From NCBI GenBank assembly GCA_964036195.1, contig OZ038450.1, forward strand, positions 11,782,701 through 11,846,700: a stretch of 64,000 nucleotides of DNA. Reading direction: 5' to 3'. The DNA comes from Sphaerolaimus hirsutus (lineage: Eukaryota > Nematoda > Chromadorea > Monhysterida > Sphaerolaimidae). Below, piece after piece: positions 60,051 to 64,000 of this stretch (its first letter is position 1; each line of letters starts with the position of its first letter). Below the pieces are notes generated by a model. That model made no database searches. It had not been told where the DNA came from and saw only the letters and a program-made list of their open reading frames with translations. The position numbers and the translations under genes were made by a program.

Positions 60051-61300
60051 GAATGCAATTGCACATGTATAGGGGGTTGACTTGAGTTTTTAGGGGCTGA
60101 GTTTACAATTCAGGGTTGAGTTGATGGGTGTTTATAAATTAGGGTTGAGTTGACAGAAGTTTAAAAATAAGGGGCTGTTGACACAAGTTTACAAATAAGA
60201 GGCTGAGTTTATGGGAGTTGAGTTGATGGGTGTTTGCCAAATTAGGGGCTGAGTTTATGGGAGTTAACAATAACATTACCATAATCCTTAAGTGAGGCCC
60301 CCGGGGCTAAAAAATATAAATTGTGATATGATGCATTTGTGGGTTACTGATTACAATGATTTGAAATATGCACTCCATTCTGACAGTACATTACCATAAC
60401 CCTGAAATTGAACCCCTGGGGCCAAAACTTTCAAATTGTGAAATGATGCATTGTGGGTTTCTAATTGCACTGATTTGATATATTATGCACTCCATTTTGA
60501 CACTACATTACCATAACTCTGAAAATGAACCACTGGGGCCAAATACTTTCAATTTGAGAAAGGATGCATTTTCAGGTTTCTGATAGCACTCATTTGAAAT
60601 ATGCACTTCATTTTGACACTACATTACCATAACCCTAAAAATGAACCCCCTGGGCCAAAAACTTTCAAATCATCAAATGATGTATTTGTGGGTTTCTGAG
60701 TGTAGCGATTTCAAAAATGCCCAGGGCTTAAAAAATTAAAAATTGTGAAATGATTCAATGTGGGTTTCTAATTGCACTGATTTGAAATATGCACTCCTTT
60801 TTGACACTACATAACCCTGAAAACTACATAACCATAACCCTGAAAATGAACCTCTGGAGCCAAAAACTTTCAATTTGTGAAATCATTCATTTTCGGGTTT
60901 CTGATTGCACTCATTTGAAATATGCACTTCATTTTGACACTACATTACCATAACCCCAAAAATGAACCCCCTGGGCCAAAAACTTTCAAATCATAAAATG
61001 ATGCATTTGTGGGTTTCTGATTGTAGCGATTTCAAATATGCACTCCATTTTGACACTACATTACTAAAACCCTGAAATTGAACCCCTAGACCCAAAAATA
61101 TAAAATTGTGAAATGATGCATTTGTGGGTTTTTTATTGCAGTGATTTGAGATGTGCACTCCATTTCTACTCTACATTACCATAACCTTTAAGTCTAACCC
61201 CTGGGGCTAAAAAATTGAAAATTGTGAATTGATGCATTTGTGGATTGATGATAGCGATTATTTGAAATATTCATTCCATTTTGACACTACATTACCATAA
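60050..61300. repeat. Tandem array of ~120-150-bp units
   Basis: Units carry GACACTACATTACCATAACC, TGAACCCCTGGGGCCAAAA, GTGAAATGATGCATTTGTGG and TTTGAAATATGCACTCC, repeated about seven times with divergence and length changes. The leading 230 bp (60050-60280) holds looser GGGGCTGAGTTTATGGGAG units. Confidence 0.85.
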
Positions 61301-61304
61301 ACCA

Positions 61305-61770
61305 GAAAATGAGTTTACGGGAGTTTCCAAATTAGGGACTGAGTTTATGGGAGTTTCCAAATTAGGGGCTGAGTTTATGGGAGTTTCCAAATTAGGGGCT
61401 GAGTTTAAGGGAGTTTCCAAATTAGGGGCTGAGTTTATGGGAGTTTCTATATTAGGGGCTGAGTTTATGGGAGTTTCCAAATTAGGGCTGAGTTTACAGC
61501 AGTTTCCAAATTATGGGTTGAGTTTACAGAAGTTTCCAAATTAGGGGCTGAGTTTATGGGACTTTTCAAATTAGAGGCTGAGTTTATGGAAGCTTACAAA
61601 TTAGGGGCTGAGTTTATGGGAGTTTGCAAGTGAGGGGCTGAGTTTATGGCAGTTTGCAAGTTAGGGGCTGAGTTTATGGGAGTTTGCAAGTTAGGGGCTG
61701 AGTTTATAGGAGTTTCCAAATTAGGGGCTGAGTTTACAGGAGTTTCCAAACTAGGGGCTGTGTTTACAGG
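61305..61770. repeat. 30-bp minisatellite
   Basis: About 15 units of GGGAGTTTCCAAATTAGGGG plus CTGAGTTTAT, mostly 30 bp. Because 30 is a multiple of three, long open frames run through it on both strands; these are not genes. Confidence 0.92.
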
Positions 61771-62315
61771 ATTTAGAGGGGGTCCCCATGGGGTGCCATT
61801 TTTGGGGGGTCTGCAGGGGGTGCCACTTTTTTGGTGGTACATATGGGGGTGCCATTTCAAGGGGGTCCCCATGGGATGCCATTTTTGGGTGGTCCCCAGG
61901 GGTGCCATTTTTTGGTGGTCTTCAGGGGGGTGCTATATTTTTTTTGCGTGGGGGTCCATAGGGGGTGCCATTTTGGGGGGGGGGTCCCCAGGGGGGTTCC
62001 ATTTTTGGAGAGTCCCCAGGGGGAGCCAACTTTGGGTGGGTCCCCAGGGGGTGCCATTTTTGTGGGGGTTCCTAGGGGGTGCCATGTTTGGGGGGTCCCC
62101 AGGGGGTGCCATTTTGGGGGGGTCCCTAGGCAGTGCCATTTTTGGGGGGTCCCTAAGGGGTGCCATTTTTTTGTGGTCCTCAGGGGGTGCCATATTTGTG
62201 GGGCCCTAGGGGGTCCCATTTTTGGGCAGTTTCCAGGGGGTGCTACTTTTGGGGGGTTCCCCGGGGGATGCCATTTGGAGGGGGGTCCCCACTGGGGTGT
62301 CAGTTTTTGCAAGCC
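61771..62315. repeat. ~30-35-bp minisatellite, GGTCCCCAGGGGGTGCCATTT type
   Basis: About 17 variable units with GGGGTCCCCA and GGGGTGCCATTTTTG. Gly/Pro-rich open frames on both strands are a by-product of the repeat. Confidence 0.9.
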
Positions 62316-62336
62316 TCTGAGTAGTGGGTACCTATA

Positions 62337-62780
62337 GCAGGATTCTCTCCAACCTTCAGTTGGGTTTTGTGGTTCTCTACAATTAATACCACAAGGATTT
62401 ACAAACACAAAAAGAACAGCAAAGCACAAATGTAACCAATTTAAGATAACAACAAAGTTTGACACCTTGCAAAAACCACACTATCATATCACAAAACCTA
62501 TACCACACAGAATGCACACTGCACACCATCATACCAAATCGCAAACTGTCCACATTTTACTACCGAGTTTCATGCCCAACCATTTTACAGAAGTTTACAA
62601 AAATCCATTCCAAAACATTGCATCTTTGGTATTGGTCTTGTTATTGTTGGTACATTACATACCACATTTCAAAACACATGCCTAGCATGTGGGCAAACTT
62701 AACTAAACTATCATATTTCCTCCAATGGTATTAATTGTAGAGAACCACAAAACCCGACCGAAGGTCGGAGAGAATCCTGC
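62337..62780. mobile_element. TA-flanked MITE
   Basis: Ends GCAGGATTCTCTCC and GGAGAGAATCCTGC; the arms extend through GTTTTGTGGTTCTCTAC and its complement. TA lies on both sides (62335-62336, 62781-62782). 444 bp, no transposase frame. Confidence 0.85.
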
Positions 62781-63035
62781 TAGTTAATAAATACAAGCGA
62801 GGACACGTGGCAAGACCCAGCAGCTGTGGATATCCAACACTCTTGGACATTCCCATGGGCACAGCTGCATTAAACATCCCCAGGCATCCGAGAACCATAT
62901 TTTTGCCTTTTTTCGACTTTTAACCTGCCATTCTATTGGAGACTGCCCTTCTATTTTTGCGCGATTTTTTCAGCGAATTTGTTTCATATTCTACCAAGTT
63001 GGTCCTCAAAGTGATACATCACAGACAGTTCATAG

Positions 63036-63462
63036 CAGGGACGTAGCCAGGATTTTTGAGCGGGGGGCGGATTGTATACGGAGCCCGGCAAACGGGGGGG
63101 GGCGCCCCCCGCTAAAAATTTGTCGTCTGTGGTAAAGGAATGGCGGCGCGTTGGCGCCAGTGCCGTTCGCAGGCGCCGCGCCATGGCGCCATTGGCGTGG
63201 CAATAACGCCACATACTGCTGCAAGTAAATATATGTATTTTACATACATTATACAGCGACGGGGATAGATTTTGGGTGTTTTTTTGTCCCAAACGATAGA
63301 TATCAATGAAATATACTAAAAGGCGACGAAATGCGCGCTTGCGCGCAAATTTTTTCCGAACTATCAACAAAATCTCTTTTCGGAAGTGCCATTTCTAGCA
63401 TTTTTTGTCTGACCCGGGAAGGGGGGGGGGGCGGCCGCCCCCCCCCCCTGGCTACGTCCTTG
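63036..63462. mobile_element. hAT-type MITE, CAGGGACGTATCCAGG family, copy 3
   Basis: Ends CAGGGACGTAGCCAGG and CCTGGCTACGTCCTTG, with a perfect 8-bp duplication GTTCATAG (63028-63035, 63463-63470). Confidence 0.92.
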
Positions 63463-63498
63463 GTTCATAGAATGACGATTCATAGAGTTCATTCAACG

Positions 63499-63917
63499 CA
63501 GGGCCGTATCCAGGGCTGCAGCCCCCCCCCCCTCCCGGGGCGAGACCAAAAAGTGACCGGAAAATGCGACTTTTTCAACGTCAGCGTAAAAAATTTTGCG
63601 CGCAAGTGCGCATTCTTCACCAGACATAAGGTATTATCATCGGATTTGCTCCATGTGGCCACAAATCGTTATAAATACACTCAATGTTGTGCTTTTTTGC
63701 TGTTTTGTATGTATATTTACATACATATACAGCATTCCATGGCGCTGACGCCAACGCCAATGGCGCTATGGCGTGGCGCCTACTAATGGCGCCAGCGCCA
63801 TGGCGCTATTCCGCCACTGTGGCTAAAATTTTAGGGGGGGGGGGGGGCTGAGCCCCCCCCCTCGCCGGCCTCCGTAAACAAGCAGCCCCCCGCTCAAAAA
63901 TCCTGGATACGTCCCTG
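63499..63917. mobile_element. hAT-type MITE, CAGGGACGTATCCAGG family, copy 4
   Basis: Ends CAGGGCCGTATCCAGG and CCTGGATACGTCCCTG, with a perfect 8-bp duplication ATTCAACG (63491-63498, 63918-63925). It lies 36 bp after copy 3. Confidence 0.93.
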
Positions 63918-64000
63918 ATTCAACGCTTTAAGTTAAAATAGCACCAAATCGATGCACCAAAGCCACTAAATCACAGAGTCCGCTGATTTTTTTTTTCTTT

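Noticed and set aside
61281-62465. Long Gly/Pro-rich open frames on both strands
   Set aside because: They are by-products of 30-35-bp tandem repeats whose unit is often a multiple of three; there is no start context, splice structure or domain.

Overview
This is nuclear DNA of an animal. Nine protein genes are split by many introns (about 40 bp to several kb), with GC-rich exons in AT-rich introns and spacers. Nearly every intron and spacer carries short inverted-repeat transposons. The gene set (THOC5, METTL5, RWDD4, POLR1F, DNAJA3, a peroxisomal carnitine acyltransferase, a CYP3-clan P450) is metazoan; the small introns and dense repeats suggest a small invertebrate, but the species cannot be named from the sequence.

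Layout: (1) + strand, 58-5274, 3' part of a single-pass membrane protein gene with a long cytosolic tail. (2) - strand, 10495-6363, an unrecognised protein gene. (3) - strand, 13819-12120, a small secreted cysteine-rich protein. (4) - strand, 20068-15472, mitochondrial Hsp40 DNAJA3/Tid1 with two alternative last exons. (5) + strand, 21171-25238, RNA polymerase I subunit POLR1F/RPA43, divergent from DNAJA3. (6) + strand, 26426-29186, RWDD4. (7) + strand, 31159-36431, carnitine O-octanoyltransferase with a peroxisomal C-terminus. (8) + strand, 37063-45700, THOC5. (9) + strand, 45967-47519, METTL5. A 5-kb repeat-filled spacer follows, then (10) + strand, 52596-59639, a CYP3-like cytochrome P450. 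The last 4.4 kb holds minisatellites and MITEs. Exon models were built by hand from splice sites, reading phase and remembered family sequences; apart from gaps noted in the entries, phases close across whole genes.

The most striking content is a family of about 20 introner-like elements: inverted-repeat units starting GTGCCAGTCCCAGACC and ending GGTCTGGGACTGCCCCCAG. In the sense orientation these ends are themselves a 5' and a 3' splice site. In genes 1, 2, DNAJA3, CROT, THOC5 and METTL5 a whole intron is exactly one element, from first base to last, and the reading frame closes across it; a probable seventh case lies in gene 3. Antisense copies sit only inside larger introns. All recognised copies lie inside gene bodies, none in the spacers. 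A second set shares the terminal bases but has a different interior.

Other repeats are mostly non-autonomous DNA transposons: several families with 8-bp target duplications (hAT type), several flanked by TA (mariner type), near-perfect hairpins, and minisatellites at 60-62.3 kb. No transposase gene was recognised. There are no obvious rRNA, tRNA or CRISPR features.
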